Shown here: piece after piece, positions 34,881 through 46,690 of the stretch
Layout of the letters: each line of letters begins with the position of its first letter
How positions within the stretch are numbered: the first letter of the stretch is position 1
Source of the DNA: Cycas panzhihuaensis
Taxonomy: Eukaryota > Cycadophyta
DNA: 64,000 nucleotides
NCBI GenBank assembly: GCA_023213395.1
Contig: CM041465.1
Location: 150,543,741 to 150,607,740, forward strand
Direction: 5' to 3'
Program-made: the position numbers and the translations under genes
Notes under the pieces: generated by a model
What the model saw: only the letters and a program-made list of their open reading frames with translations
Databases searched by the model: none
What the model was told of the DNA's origin: nothing

Positions 34881-35800
34881 AGGGGAATGTATTATGCATG
34901 GGGGTAACTAAGGATATTGTCCTTACCCCTAATAGGAACATTAAGATCAATATTGAATGCTATTCCTAGGAAGTTAGGGAGTACACAAAACTATTCCATG
35001 AGTTTTACAATGTGTTTACATGGGATATCTCTGACATGAAGAGCATCAACCCTAGTATTATCACTCATAATCTTATGACAATTCTAGGTGACCATCCCAT
35101 CTAACAAAAATAACACCCATGTCACCTAAAATTATTAGCTATAGTTAAGGTGGAAGTAGAGAAACTACAAAGTGTAGGTCTCATTACTTTTATTAATGAC
35201 CCAAAATGGGTATCCAATATAGTCCTAATCACTAAAAAGAATGGAACCATTCATATTTGCATTGATTTCATATACATCAATAAGGCATATCCGAAGGATA
35301 ATTTTTTGTTACTATTTATCAATCAAATCATGTATCATATAGTGGGGTTCAAAGTTATGTTCTTAATGGATGGATTCTTAGGATATAACCAAATTTAGAT
35401 TTCCTTTGAGGACCATCACAAAATATCCTTCACTACTACTTGGGGGATATTCACAATCAAGGCAATGCCCTTTAGCTTAAAGAATGTCAAGGTGACCTAC
35501 TAGAGGGCCATGCAGTTCATCTTTCATGACCTCATTAATAAGATTCTTGATGTCTTTATGGATGACCTAATGACCCTCTCTCATAAGAGGGCTAATCACC
35601 CCACAAACCTGAGGAAGGTCTTTACCAAGTGTAAATACCATGTCAACTTAAATTTGCTCAAATGTATTGTTGTGGTAATAGTTATCAATCTCTTAGGTTT
35701 CCTAGTATTATAAGAAGGAATCTAGGTTGACCCAAATAAGGTTAAGGCTATAGTTGAGATATTGCCCCTAAGACATAATAATAAATCAAGTCATTTCTAT
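34881..35800 (+). pseudogene. gypsy C reverse transcriptase
   Basis: Gypsy RT in order: FHEFYNVFTWDISDMKSINP, LQSVGLITFINDPKWVSNIV followed by KKNGTIHICIDFIYIN, DNFLLLFINQIM, FMDGFLGYNQI (family 'D..SGY.QI'), TTTWGIFTIKAMPFSLKN, and the catalytic block DVFMDDLMTLSHKRANHP near 35552, where YVDD has become FMDD. Open stretches are 35150-35398 and 35510-35713. Stops replace Gln/Trp. The polymerase would copy element RNA into DNA. A and B have lost it. Confidence 0.85.
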
Positions 35801-35859
35801 GGAAGTTGGGTTTCTTAAGGTGCATTTTGGCATACTTTATTATTAATGTGAAACTACTA

Positions 35860-36400
35860 ACCAATTTTCTTAAAAAAGGGACTCCATTCATTTGGACCCC
35901 TAAAGACTAAGAGGCCTTTCAAGAGCTTAAGAGAGCTCTGGTCTCCACTCTAATATTAGCCTCTCCATTATTTGATTAGCCTTTTATCCCTTATATATTA
36001 GTAACTGATGAATCTATCATTGATATGCTTGCCCAAGAAGATGACTTTAAGATCAAAAGAGTTATCTACTTCATAAGTTGCACCTTAGTGGTGGATAAAC
36101 TAAACTATCCTCCTACAGAGAAGGAATGCTTAGCATTGGTGTTCACTATCAACATTACCTCCTTAGTAAAACCACATATGTTATAGTCTAATTAGACTTA
36201 TTACATTATTTAAAGACCCAGTTTGATTTGATAGAGAGGACAAGTAAGTGGGCCATCCTTCTATAAGAATACAACCTTAAGTTTGTTAATCAAAAATCAA
36301 AGAAGGGTATGGTTCTAGTTGAGCAACTCACCGATGCACTAGTTACCAACTTTATGAACATCTCAGTTGATGACTCTCTAGCTAATGAACCCCTTCTAGT
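35860..36400 (+). pseudogene. gypsy C RNase H (pol-linked)
   Basis: Starts with TPFIWTPKD*EAFQELK and LASPLFD*PFIPYILVTDES, continuing AQEDDFKIKRVIYFISCTL and KLNYPPTEKECLALVF, the standard gypsy RNase H that follows RT. After this the frames are broken. It is distinct from the second, archaeal-type RNase H at 40.08-40.56 kb, so the element carried two RNase H domains. Confidence 0.75.
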
Positions 36401-36439
36401 GTTGCAATATGTTGCTCCCATATGTTGGTCAATAACGAA

Positions 36440-37680
36440 TTGTATAACAAAATAATTAACAACCTCATGTAGAAAAAATATCCCATAAACACCAGTAAGA
36501 AGGTAAGGTTACATGTACATGCTTCTACTTGATAATGCTTCCTCATAGAGGACATATTATATAAGAGGTTATTTGATGGCAATTTCCTCCATTACATTAA
36601 CTTGGAGGAGACTGACCAAGTCCTTTATGAATGCCATGATAACATTTGTAGTGGACACTTTAAGGGCCAATCTATGGCCCAATGAATGTTATGCATGGGC
36701 TTCTATTGGCCAACACTATTAAAGGACACAAATATACCAAGTATTACGACAAATACTAAGAGTATGTTGACATGATCCACTAGCCTTCTAAGGTACTACA
36801 CACAATAATGTCATCATGGCCATTCTCCTAATAGGGTCTTAACCTCATTGGGGCCATAACCCCATCATCCTAGGCCCAACATAAGTTCATTCTAAAGGTA
36901 ATAAAATACTTTGCTAAATGGGCCAAGGCTATCCTTCCATCCTTCATGATGAGTAAAATAGTTGTTACTTTCATCTTTCAACATATTATTTGTTAATTCA
37001 GAGTCCTTGGCATCCTCATTATAGACAATGGGAACCCTTCTTATAATAAAGGGATGGATGAGCTTTGCGAGAAATTTAAAATCCCTTATAAAATATCATC
37101 TCCTTATTACCCTTAGGCCAATGGCTAGATCAAGGCTTTTAATAAGACCTTGATCAACATTCTCAAGAAAACCATTACCCAATTCAAATGGGATTGGCAT
37201 CTCTAGCTTCACTTGATCTTATAGACCTATTATATGTCCATCAAGTTGGCCATAGGTATAATGCCATAACAATGGGTATGTTGTCATTCTCCTTGGTTTA
37301 TGAATTGAAAGTAGTGCTACCCCTCAAAGTTGAAATCCCTTCCTTAAGAATTATGTAAATAAAGAATGGCAATGTCAAGCCTGTCTACTTGATCTCAAGG
37401 TGCTATATGAGAAACACATCTGTGCATATCAAGCTAACCTTGCATTTGAGGCTAAAGCCTAAAAGACACATGATAAACATCTCCAATTGCAACCTCTAGT
37501 CCCTAAGGACCCAAGTCCTTAAGGTAGAATACTTATATGATTGCTTATCCAAATTTGGCTCTAAATGGGTGGGCCCTTTCATGGTCATTATAACCCTAAA
37601 TAATGGTGCATGCTAGATTACTATATTAGAAGGCCTCAAGTTCAAAAAGGTCATCAATGGGTAATTCCTTTAGAGGTTCT
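36440..37680 (+). pseudogene. gypsy C integrase
   Basis: An N-terminal zinc-binding relic lies near 36560-36700 (a CHDNICSGHF word and AN-MLCMGFYWP-type reading). Core fragments follow: a PFHG/KGNKILC-type strand near 36890, IIDNGNPSYNKGMDELCEKF (second catalytic Asp, near 37020), IPYKISSPYYP*ANG (the 'YHPQ.NG..E' site with Glu not preserved), and MGLASLASLD. The C-terminal part reads LSKFGSKWVGPFMVI near 37545, a gypsy integrase C-terminal strand. Multiple frame changes. It would have inserted the cDNA. Confidence 0.72.
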
Positions 37681-38400
37681 ATAGTTATCCTCATAACACT
37701 CCAATATAGGGGGTAGCCAATCGATGCTTTGCTATAAGCCTAAACTACCAACAATGCATTCGTATGGACCTAAATTGCTAATATTACTCTAGTATAAGCT
37801 TAGACTACCAAACGCCCACTCCAAAATGAGCCTAAACTACCCTTATTTATGCCATATATCCCCTTGTAAGGGGGCATTATGCAAAAGTATTCCAATTCCC
37901 TTTCTCACTCCAAAATGAGCGTAAATTATCCCCACCTTGGATGTTGTTACCTCTTCAGAAGGTGCCTCACTAAGGTCCATCTCCTACCATTCTTGGCCAG
38001 TGATCAAATTGACCCCATAATGGGGGCATGTGACTCTTCCATGAGTATAAATTGGTAGATAAATGTATGACATCATTTTATGTGGATGGTATGTGTGTGT
38101 GGTATGTGCAAACTACGATGCTATATATATGTGTGAGAGCTACAACACCATGCACAAGAGTAAATGTTAGGTTAAACATGCATAAAAGTAAGAACATAAA
38201 CATGTTAGGATGATGAAACATATAAGATATATCCACATATTAGGTATAAAAGAGATATTATATTTATATAAACACATACACATACAAAATGAAGAATAAT
38301 ATGGATAGGGATACTACATCCCATGAGGAAGCTGGGACCCTTGCAAGGGTATACAACTATATATATAAACTCGATACCCTTGGAGGCCTAGCTCTCCTCT
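37681..38400. other. gypsy C post-integrase spacer with repeated TAAACTACC words
   Basis: The word GCCTAAACTACC and near-copies recur (37738, 37785-37800, 37830, and a diverged 'gcgtaaattatcc' at 37918), twice preceded by CTCCAAAATGAG. The same combination (TCCGAAATGAGCCTAAACTACC on the sense strand) flanks the RT-INT deletion in B. No protein domain is seen. 38080-38300 is TA/GT-rich and corresponds to the region downstream of the opposite-strand gene in A and B. Confidence 0.55.
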
Positions 38401-40050
38401 ACAAAATACAAAACACAAATGTCCTCCCATACCCTCAAGGGGTGTCATCCCCTAGCTATGGTCTCCTCTACTCTAGGGGTGTCTAAGTATCCCTTAAGCT
38501 TCTCCTTGACCATTATGATAGCCCAACCTCACTATCCTTATCTTGTAGATGACCCTCCTCTCTCTAATGTTGCTTTGTCATCATCATAGTACAAGTCTTA
38601 GAAGAGCAGACCATAATCTACTCTACCAGTTGATCATACCTCTCTTAAAGTTGATCTTTCTCTACCTAATGTCTCAAGTATGGAAATTTGTACCTCTATG
38701 CTAAGATCCATCTATATATGTGCAGTTACAATTCGAGGCACTATCTCTATACCCTGTGCCTCCAACTCCCTGACCTAAGCCTATAGTTAGTCCCTTTCTA
38801 CCTAGAGTTTCCCCCTCTCAACTTGAATCTTGTCCTAGTCTAATCGTAGCCTATGGACCTCTACAACCCACATCTCCCTAGCCCTCAATAAAGGGGCAAA
38901 TGTTGTTATATATGGACATTTTAATGTTGGCTCCTCAATATCCACTATATGAGGCTAGCCCTTTTCATTTTTAGGTAAGCCTTTTTCATCCTCAAATCAC
39001 CTACCTTATATCCTATTAGGTTTTATAGTCCATGGGACTAGATTTTTTCCCTAATTACTAATTTAGTGCCCATGTTAGCCCTTTATACATAAAATACCAT
39101 CTGACCCTTCATTTCTTATGATTTTTACTACCTTTCCTATTTATTCCCTATGCCTAATTCACATCTCTAGCTCAATTGTTTTTAACCATTTGACAACCTT
39201 TGACCATATTGTTAACTCTTTAGTCATTTATACTACCCCATTATTCACCTTAATGAGCTCTTAGGCACTTTTGACTCCTCCTTATTGGCATATATTCCAT
39301 TTATGTCAAATGATATTTTCCTAGTTGTTGTACCATTCTCCTACCATGATTTCATCTGGGCTTAGGATGGTCATATGTACGACTTGGACAAGGGCACTTA
39401 TGATAATTCCTACATGTGCTTGATCATGGTGGATGCACTCCATGGTCATTAATTGGATGAACTTGCTCTATGCATACCCTATTGTTGATGCTTAGGATTG
39501 TCACATGACTTGCCCTTTTATATCCTATGGTTTAACCTCTTTACTAGGTGTTCATGGCTTGGCATTGGTTATATTCAAATGTTGCATGTTGCTACTATGA
39601 TGACTCTCTTAGCCTCTTTATAGTCTAGCCCACCTTTGCACCTACCTCACACTACTTGGGTATGGATATGTGTATCACCTCTTGAAGCTATTCTTAAAAA
39701 AAAAAAAAAAAGTATAAAATAAGGGTATGTTTTAAGGGTGGGATGCCCACCACCACCTTCTTGGTATTCATGGCAGGTCGCATGATGGCCTTATCCCCAC
39801 CTATGATTTGTAGTTTGGGTTTGACTGAGTGGGTTATTTGGGACTTAGATCTAGTTGTTCAGACCCACCATGGTCTCAATTATGATCAAAACCTACTCAA
39901 CATGGTTATTTCTCTACATGGATTTTAGAGGAGTTTTATAATTTTGGCCTATAGTCATTCCTAAAGACTAAGATCTTTTTATCGTTCTAGCCATACTTAC
40001 ACACATGTTTGATCTCCTTTTATTGTTCATTGACTTTTTCTATTCCCACT
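38401..40050 (-). pseudogene. opposite-strand gene remnant of gypsy C
   Basis: The reverse complement of 38560-38980 aligns with the C-terminal part of the opposite-strand gene in B and A. C reads TTFAPLLRAREMWVVEVHR and B reads EAFAPLARVRDIWAVESQE, followed by a Glu/Lys/Arg/Leu-rich helix-like stretch (LEAQGIEIVPRIV). The gene lies on the strand opposite to the retrotransposon's own proteins, between integrase and aRH. The PMD-like core clear in A is not recognisable here. A poly-A run (39696-39711) lies inside. Coordinates of the upstream end are approximate. Confidence 0.5.
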
Positions 40051-40079
40051 ATTTAGTGATCATATCATTGTATATCCCC

Positions 40080-40560
40080 ATGGCATTGATCATCCACACT
40101 AATGGGGGTATCCATGGGAATCTAGGGCCTTTTGTTATGGCCTAGATCACTTTGGATCACATTGGGAATAACTTAGTTCAATTTGGAGTTTACCTACCTA
40201 AAACTACTAATAGTGAAGCCGATTACACCACCATTACAGAGGCCTTGACTGATGCACTTTGCTTCTAATATGGATCCATATTTTTATGTTGTGACTCCCA
40301 GATTATCGTATCCCAACTTACCCAAGTTTACTAGATCCTTTGCCTATGGTTAAAGTCTCTATCCACATCTACTATAGCCACACCTACTAGGTCTCTCTTA
40401 GCCCAATTCGCCTCTATTGATATTCATCACATCCCTTATGGACTTAACATCAAAGCTACTAAGTTGGTGAACTTCATCTTAGAACATCATTTACTACTAG
40501 TGGACACTGGTGGATGGCTCTCCTTTAGCCTAAGGGGCCACACTTTGAGATATATATCTT
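40080..40560 (+). pseudogene. archaeal-type RNase H (aRH) of gypsy C
   Basis: The plus-strand frame reads IIHTNGGIHGNLGPFVMA (catalytic TDG changed to TNG), YLPKTTNSEADYTTITEALT (Glu retained), FLCCDSQIIVSQLTQVY (Asp retained), then IHHIPYGLNIKATKLVNFIL, the RNase H C-terminal helix. It lies about 2.4 kb beyond integrase and about 0.9 kb before the 3' LTR, separated from pol by the opposite-strand gene. B and A have the same domain at the same place. One TAG stop and the Asp-to-Asn change make it inactive. Confidence 0.75.
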
Positions 40561-40869
40561 AGGAGCATTCCCCTCAGGCTCACCTTTAAGGGGCACCCAC
40601 TGATGAGGTAAAACTATGATGGAAACCTTGAGCATACAAAACCCCTTTCAGAAGCTAAGCCATGTTGTTGAAGCTTCCCATATGCTCTAGCGAAAGCCTA
40701 AACTGCCACTCCAACTCTAAAACAAGGGTAAACTACCATACATATTTGTATATATTTATCTTCCTTTCTATCATTTGTATATTTCCCTTTTTATGAAACC
40801 TTTATTTATGAAAAAAAAAATAGAAAACCATTAAATAATAAAAAATATAAAACGATCAAAAAGTCCATA

Positions 40870-40870
40870 T

Positions 40871-40925
<55 letters not shown>
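40870..40925. repeat. (TAA)n microsatellite
   Basis: About 18 AAT/TAA units between the aRH and the 3' LTR of C, followed by A-rich DNA. Confidence 0.92.
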
Positions 40926-41418
40926 TAAAAAAAATATAAAATATTAAGAAAACCAAAAAAATCTAACCTCTGAAAGACAACTGCTAATGAGGTAAAAGTA
41001 TAACAACCCACCTCAACTCACTTAGTCTTTCTCTCCCTTGGATATTTGAGGTGTTACATCATGTATTTAAGGGTCTTTGAGCTTCCAAGCCCCATTCTTG
41101 GTCCATGCCACCCACCTTGTCTTACCATGGAGGCAACTCCTCCATTATTTGAACGTTCAAGATTTGTAGCCATTGGCCTTTGGGATTGATATAGTCATAA
41201 ACTTATCATCTCTCTTAGCTTGTGCACCTTTGTGTTAGGTTCCTAGGAGGCTAAACTAAGGGGAATCCCCTTTGATTCATTGCTAATAAGGTACCATTAT
41301 GATAGTCACCACCCCATGTGATTTATACATATTTTATTTTTATTATTTTACATATCACATTATTTGTTTTATTAGCATTCACTGTCTTCTATCTTTAGAT
41401 TGAAGAGGTTTTGTTACT

Positions 41419-41428
41419 AATGGGGCAA
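41419..41428 (+). promoter_or_regulatory. polypurine tract of gypsy C
   Basis: AATGGGGCAA directly precedes the 3' LTR (TGCC...). It is weaker than the tracts of A and B, probably through decay. Confidence 0.55.
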
Positions 41429-42680
41429 TGCCTTTTAGCTTCCAAGAATGGGATTTAGATGCTCGACCGAGTGAGGTAAGTTTAGGTATGTTCTCTACCC
41501 CTCTTCACTCTTTATTTGATTTATATTTAAGATGATGTAGTTAGCACATGCTTGTTTGCTTGCTTATTGGTTAATTCATGTCCCTTTTTACATGCCAATG
41601 ATGATCAAAACATTGGTCCATGGCTTTGATATCCACCCATTGGATTTCTTGGGTTAGAAAAGATGCCTCCCTAACCCCCTGTATCTTGTTTCTTTCAAAT
41701 TGTTGTTTCATTTTTGCTTGTTTGGCATTAGTTGCACCTTTTTACCACATGCTACTAATTGATTTATGCCTTCGGACCTATTATTTATGAGATAATCTAA
41801 TTACATAAAGGAATTGATGGGAAAAATCAACTCTATTACATTACTGATTACTGTTTTAATTGTATTAGTAGCACTATGAAATATTTTATGGTACTACAAA
41901 CATGTTCACAATATGACTATCACCAAACCAGATTTAAGTTTAATGGTGACACTTAGCTCATAAATGAAGACCTATCCATTATGACATTCTATAGTAGTCC
42001 CAAGTTAGTTTATATGTACTTAGAGAGGCTAAATATGCCTCAAACTACACAATTTTTATCCATTTCAAAGTTAGATTCATCAAAGAATGAGCAAGAGTCA
42101 TGGTTTTTGGTTGATAGTTTTCCCCACATTATGGGTAAAAAGCCACCAACCCATAACCTTCTTTTCATCTATAAGTCCTCCCATTTTCCAAAGGAAAAGG
42201 GGAAGACATTTGGACAAGAGTTACTATGTTTTTAGGCTACCAAATGTTTCTTAGAACCCTAGCAATTAGGGGAATCCAACTAGCTACTATTGGGGAAATA
42301 ACAAGTAAGCCATCATAAGCTATAAGGGAGTTCGTAAGGGAGTGATTTCACCAACCATTTGGCACCATTCTCTCATAAGATATAGGTAAACCACTTTTCC
42401 TTTGATTGGGTAAGACTTCTCTCTTGTTTCTTCATCTTATTCATGGTAAACCACTTTTTCTTTACTTGGGTAAGACTTCTCTCTCTTTTCTTTATCTTAT
42501 TCATGCCATGATGTGTGATTCTATGATGGAAGTATGCTAGTAACTTTTCTTGTTATTCATATTTTCCTTTGTTGAGTGAGTCTATTCTCCCTTTGTGCTC
42601 TTTTTTTTGTTCTTAATTGATCTTCTCCAATAAGTTATAAGGTTAGGGAGGTCCCCTAAGTATAACTTAGGAAACCACTC
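41429..42680 (+). repeat. gypsy C 3' LTR, left part
   Basis: Starts TGCCTTTTAGCTTCCAAGAA and is co-linear with 28266 onward ('aggtaagttta.gtatgttct', 'catggctttgatatccac'). It is cut at 42680 by copia D, and the rest of the LTR is at 49890-51025. Confidence 0.85.
42385..42504 (+). repeat. 60-bp tandem duplication in gypsy C 3' LTR
   Basis: Two adjacent 60-bp units, each beginning GGTAAACCACTTTT and ending TCATCTTATTCAT/TTATCTTATTCAT. C's 5' LTR and G's LTR have a single unit at the matching place (near 29248), so the duplication arose in this LTR copy. Confidence 0.85.
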
Positions 42681-42988
42681 AGAGGTTAATGTATTAAGGT
42701 CATTTGTATAGATTAATTAAGTGGCCTTAGGATATATTGTTAGCATTAGTCTCTTAGTGAAATGTACTTTATATACATTTAGACAAAATTTTGGGTTCAT
42801 ATCATTAGACAGGAAAATCCTAACCCTAATGCTCACCCTTAATAATAAAAGGTGAACTCTTAAGGAGGGAGTCATTATTCATTCTTACCTCCAAGCTTAG
42901 ATCTCATATCTTGTTTCATCTCTTTTTTATTCTCCATTACTATTGTGTGTATGTGAGTGATTTATTCTGTAGAACCATCCTTCCTTCA
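42681..42988 (+). repeat. copia D 5' LTR
   Basis: Begins AGAGGTTAATGTAT where the 3' partner has TGAAAGAGGTTAATGTAT, and ends CCTTCCTTCA. About 308 bp, closely matching 49580-49889 ('ccttaggatatattgttagc' and 'agtctcttagtgaaatg'). Confidence 0.87.
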
Positions 42989-42990
42989 TG

Positions 42991-43002
42991 TGGTATCAAA
43001 GC
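42991..43002 (+). promoter_or_regulatory. primer-binding site of copia D
   Basis: TGGTATCAAAGC, two bases after the LTR terminus, is the usual initiator-methionine complement with one G-to-A change (TGGTATCAGAGC). Confidence 0.82.
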
Positions 43003-44900
43003 TAGAAGGGGATCTATTCACTTCATTCCACTTGCATAGAGTCATTTTGCCTCTTCTTCACCTTCGATGTGAAGTATTGAGAGCGCACTCATCATTTTTA
43101 ACATTTTGAGAGCTTAAAATTATATTAATTTATATGTTACTACTTTATCTATATGTTCAAAAATTTAGAGGTAAAAAATATAGGTTTTTGAATCTGTTTA
43201 ATTGTTAGAACAATCTCGAAAGCAATAAAAGCCTAAAATTTTATGAAAATTTTGACCATCTTAGATTTTGATAAAATTTGGCATGCAATGTCACCTTACC
43301 AAGAGGATTATTGGTTTCTTTTAGAGCAACTTTAGAGCCTACAATAGTAAGTTTTGGCTAAGATAAGAGGCTACAATTTGTGGATAAGTAACTTAAAGTA
43401 CTTTCCCAATGAAATGCTTTAATCATAAGATAAGACTTTGAAAGTGTTTCTAAGGGATCTAGTAGATTTATGTCTTAGGGTCATTTTAAGATAAATCTCA
43501 TCAAATTTCATCCACTAGTTAGTGAGATATATGCAAATTTCTCATAAAGGCTAAATTTGCTTACTCAACCCCATAAACGACATTGTGAGAGCATTTTGGA
43601 TAATTTTTTTGGCTGATTTTGGGGATGGTGTAGAAGGAAAAGTTTATGTACATGTAAAGATATAACGTTTGACATATTGAAGTTTAATAAATCTAGCAAG
43701 ATTCTACTTTTGTGCTTTTTTGGGCAAAAAATGTTTTTTATACATTTTCAAAAATCTAACTTCACTACTGTATCAAAAATAAAATTATGAATACTTTTTT
43801 CTTTTTCCATTAATTCAAATTCCATCATTTAGGCCTTTATATTTGTAATTTTTAGAAAGTTTTACCCATTTATCATTATTTACAAATTTTATAAAAAATT
43901 TACAAAATAAGAAAAAATAGCATGCATCTAGATTTAGAAAAATTAGTATTTTAGTGGCAAGTTGATCTACTTTGTAGCCTAATATGGCTTTTGTATTAAA
44001 ATTTCTAAAAACATATTTGGAAACATTGCACTAAAGTAAGGGAAACCTTAGATTGGAAGCAACATCTAACTCCTCTGCTAAATCAAGCATGCTTTTTCTA
44101 TTTGCACACATAGCATAAAGCATTATATAAAGCAACAATAATAATAAAGCAAGCAAGCACATTTGGAAACTTTCTATTTTAGTTTTTAGTTATTTATAAA
44201 CAACTTACATTATTCCTAAAAGGAATCTCATTCGTATGATTTATACCACCAGTTCTTAACTTATGTGCACACTCACCTTGGTTGAAATAGACCATGGTTG
44301 GACAAAGTCTGGGCCCTAAGGGAGGTGTGAGTTTCATACTGGCCCTGGTCTTAACTAGAATAGCAATAGAGGGATAGGTTAGCCATATCGATGGCTTCTA
44401 ATTAGGGATAATCTTGATAACAACCCAAGAAATCTGAAAACCTTAATATAAGATTAAAATTAACCTAGTCCAATATCCATCATAGCCGTGAGATACACAC
44501 ATACCATTTGACTCTATGGAGGAGGTATATAGCTGCTCATTAGTGAATTAGGTGAGGACTAAGAGTACCTAGGCTCCATTGTGACTTGGATTTCATCACC
44601 AAGTATAGGTGCGTGTATCATGTGTGAAGGCCCTAATCGTATACTAGAAGCCTTAGGCATCAGAACCTCACCTATATTTAAACATAAGTTAGAGGTCAAT
44701 GGTATGACACATCACCACTCTTTACCAGCTCTATATTAGGCCTCATTCTTGCATCATTTCTTATACTCATAATTGTTGAAAAATAGTTAATCATTGCTTG
44801 CTTTTCATCATAGTATTTATTTCTACATCCCTGATGCGCCATGTATACTAGCCATATATGTCAGGGGCACATACTTCTATCATCTCTTCTACTTCTTCAT
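43003..44900. other. copia D leader, no coding domain seen
   Basis: About 1.9 kb of AT-rich DNA between primer site and gag. No motif, RNA gene or repeat pair was recognised. The length resembles the long leader of copia E. Confidence 0.4.
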
Positions 44901-45960
44901 CATCACTATATCATCTCAATTTAAGTAGAATGTCAACTGTATATTGAAAGGCAAAGAAAATTGAGATTTTTGGTACACTAGAGTTAAAAATACTACAAAG
45001 TATGAAGGCCTTTGGAGAGCCCACTTGTAGCCTACACCCATCATACCTGCAACAACTACAAAACCTACTTCTGGTGGATCCACTCCAATAGCTCCTATAG
45101 ATGTTATGACTGAACTATAATGGGAGATAGATAATAAGAAGATTTGTGTAAGAATTATATTAGTTACTAATCACTCCTTGCACAACTTGATTAATGAAGG
45201 GCAACATGATACAACCTTTAAGGTCCTTGAAGTTCTTAAGAAGAACTTTGATACCAAGTCAGATTTAGAATTTATTCATGTTATTCTAAAAATGAATAAG
45301 GGATGAGCTCATAAGATAATAAATTTGTTTTGATCAATAAAACAAGTAATTGACAAAGACTTTAAGACCCAATGTATCACTTGGTCATTCTTGATCTAAT
45401 TATGTCTACATATCCCTGATTATAAAAACTTGCTTGGAAGTCTTCAATCTAGTGGAACAGTGAAGACATTCAACTTCTAAGCACTTACCGAGAAGTTCAT
45501 AGAATTTAACAAGACCTTTGATACCAACTTTGTAGCCTCTAACTCTCTTCCAAATGTAACCTTTAAGGTGGAACAAGAAGCTTGCTACACAAAAAATCAA
45601 GGTCCCTCTTATGGCAGAGGAAACAACCGAGCAAGATGGAGAGGAAGAAATGTAAGAAATCATCCACAAGGTCAACCAAACCCTCAGTCACAACCTTGAT
45701 AGTCTCAAGTCCAAGGGCCATCTCAATAAAAAGTAAGACAGTCAGGCCAAACTAGTACCTATTCAAGAATTGGTAATCAAACTATTATGTGTGATCAGTG
45801 TAACTGTAAAGGATACTTTACAAAAGACTACAGAACTGCCACTTATAAGTTGGCTAAGTTCCAACCCAAACATAGAGCTCACAATGTTGAAGAAACTTGT
45901 AAAGAATCCTTTAGTGGTGCAAGTTTTGTATAAGCACACTTTCAAAGAATTAATGGATCT
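44901..45960 (+). pseudogene. copia D gag
   Basis: Fragments of copia gag: VTNHSLHNLINEGQHDTTFK, LEVLKKNFDTKSDLEFIHVI, KQVIDKDFKTQ, then an Arg/Gly/Asn-rich nucleocapsid stretch (GPSYGRGNNRARWRGRN near 45600). A zinc knuckle relic CDQCNCKGYFTKDY follows (near 45790), in which the His and last Cys of CX2CX4HX4C have both become Tyr. Stops occur at expected Gln positions. Gag packages the RNA. Confidence 0.68.
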
Positions 45961-46029
45961 TTAGCATCAAATACTGTTGACCAACCAAAGAGATACTTTG
46001 AAGCTCAATGTAGATATATCACTTGTGAA

Positions 46030-46690
46030 TTCCCTTCACCAATGCCAAGCCCTATTGGAATTATAAATAGTATGGCTTTAATTGAAGGACAGTAGATCAT
46101 GGACATAGGCATAACTCAATATATGATGTGCAATCACAGTCTATATCAAACATTTGACTGAAATATTTAAGGAGTTATTCACATGGCTGATAAATCATAA
46201 TAACCTATTGAAAGAATTAGTAACATTCACCTAAAACTCCTAGGCTTAAGAGATTTTACATTGCTTGATGTCCTATACATACCTAATCTTAAAAAAACCT
46301 GCTCTCCTTATCCACACTTGTCTCTTATGGATTTAATCTGAGTGTAACTACAAATAACTAAACTCTTTAGGTCATTCACCCTCCAACTAATCAAGTGGTC
46401 TTGACTAGACGTCTCTCTGGCAAACTCTTTCTACTAAATGAATCTCCATCTTCTGAAGCCTATTGTGCCTAAAGCCCTTGTTCCGATAAAGAATTTACAT
46501 TTAACTCCATCTTGACCTACCCAATGTTTTCACCAGAAGCTCTTTGGCATGCTCACATGGGCCATGTTCATATTGATAGACTTAGGCATCTTTGTAACAC
46601 TCTTCTAAATCTTCCAAAGTTCTTCTCTAAGCCCTTTAAATGTGAAGCTTATATTATTACCAAATCTCATTGACAACCCTTTCCCAAAAA
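46030..46690 (+). pseudogene. copia D protease and pre-integrase
   Basis: IMDIGITQYMMCNHSLYQTF corresponds to the protease site ('DSGAS.HM'), with the catalytic Asp kept but Ser-Gly altered. LLDVLYIPNLKK is the 'L.DVLYVP.L' strand. LFGMLTWAMFILIDL and 'EALWHAHMGHVHIDRL' in the next frame are the GAG-pre-integrase HxxHxC region. Confidence 0.65.

Noticed and set aside
36382-36582. Minus-strand 66-codon frame in gypsy C
   Set aside because: Shadow of the integrase region on the plus strand.
40870-40925. AAT repeat as a CRISPR or satellite array
   Set aside because: It is a plain trinucleotide microsatellite without spacers or longer periodicity.
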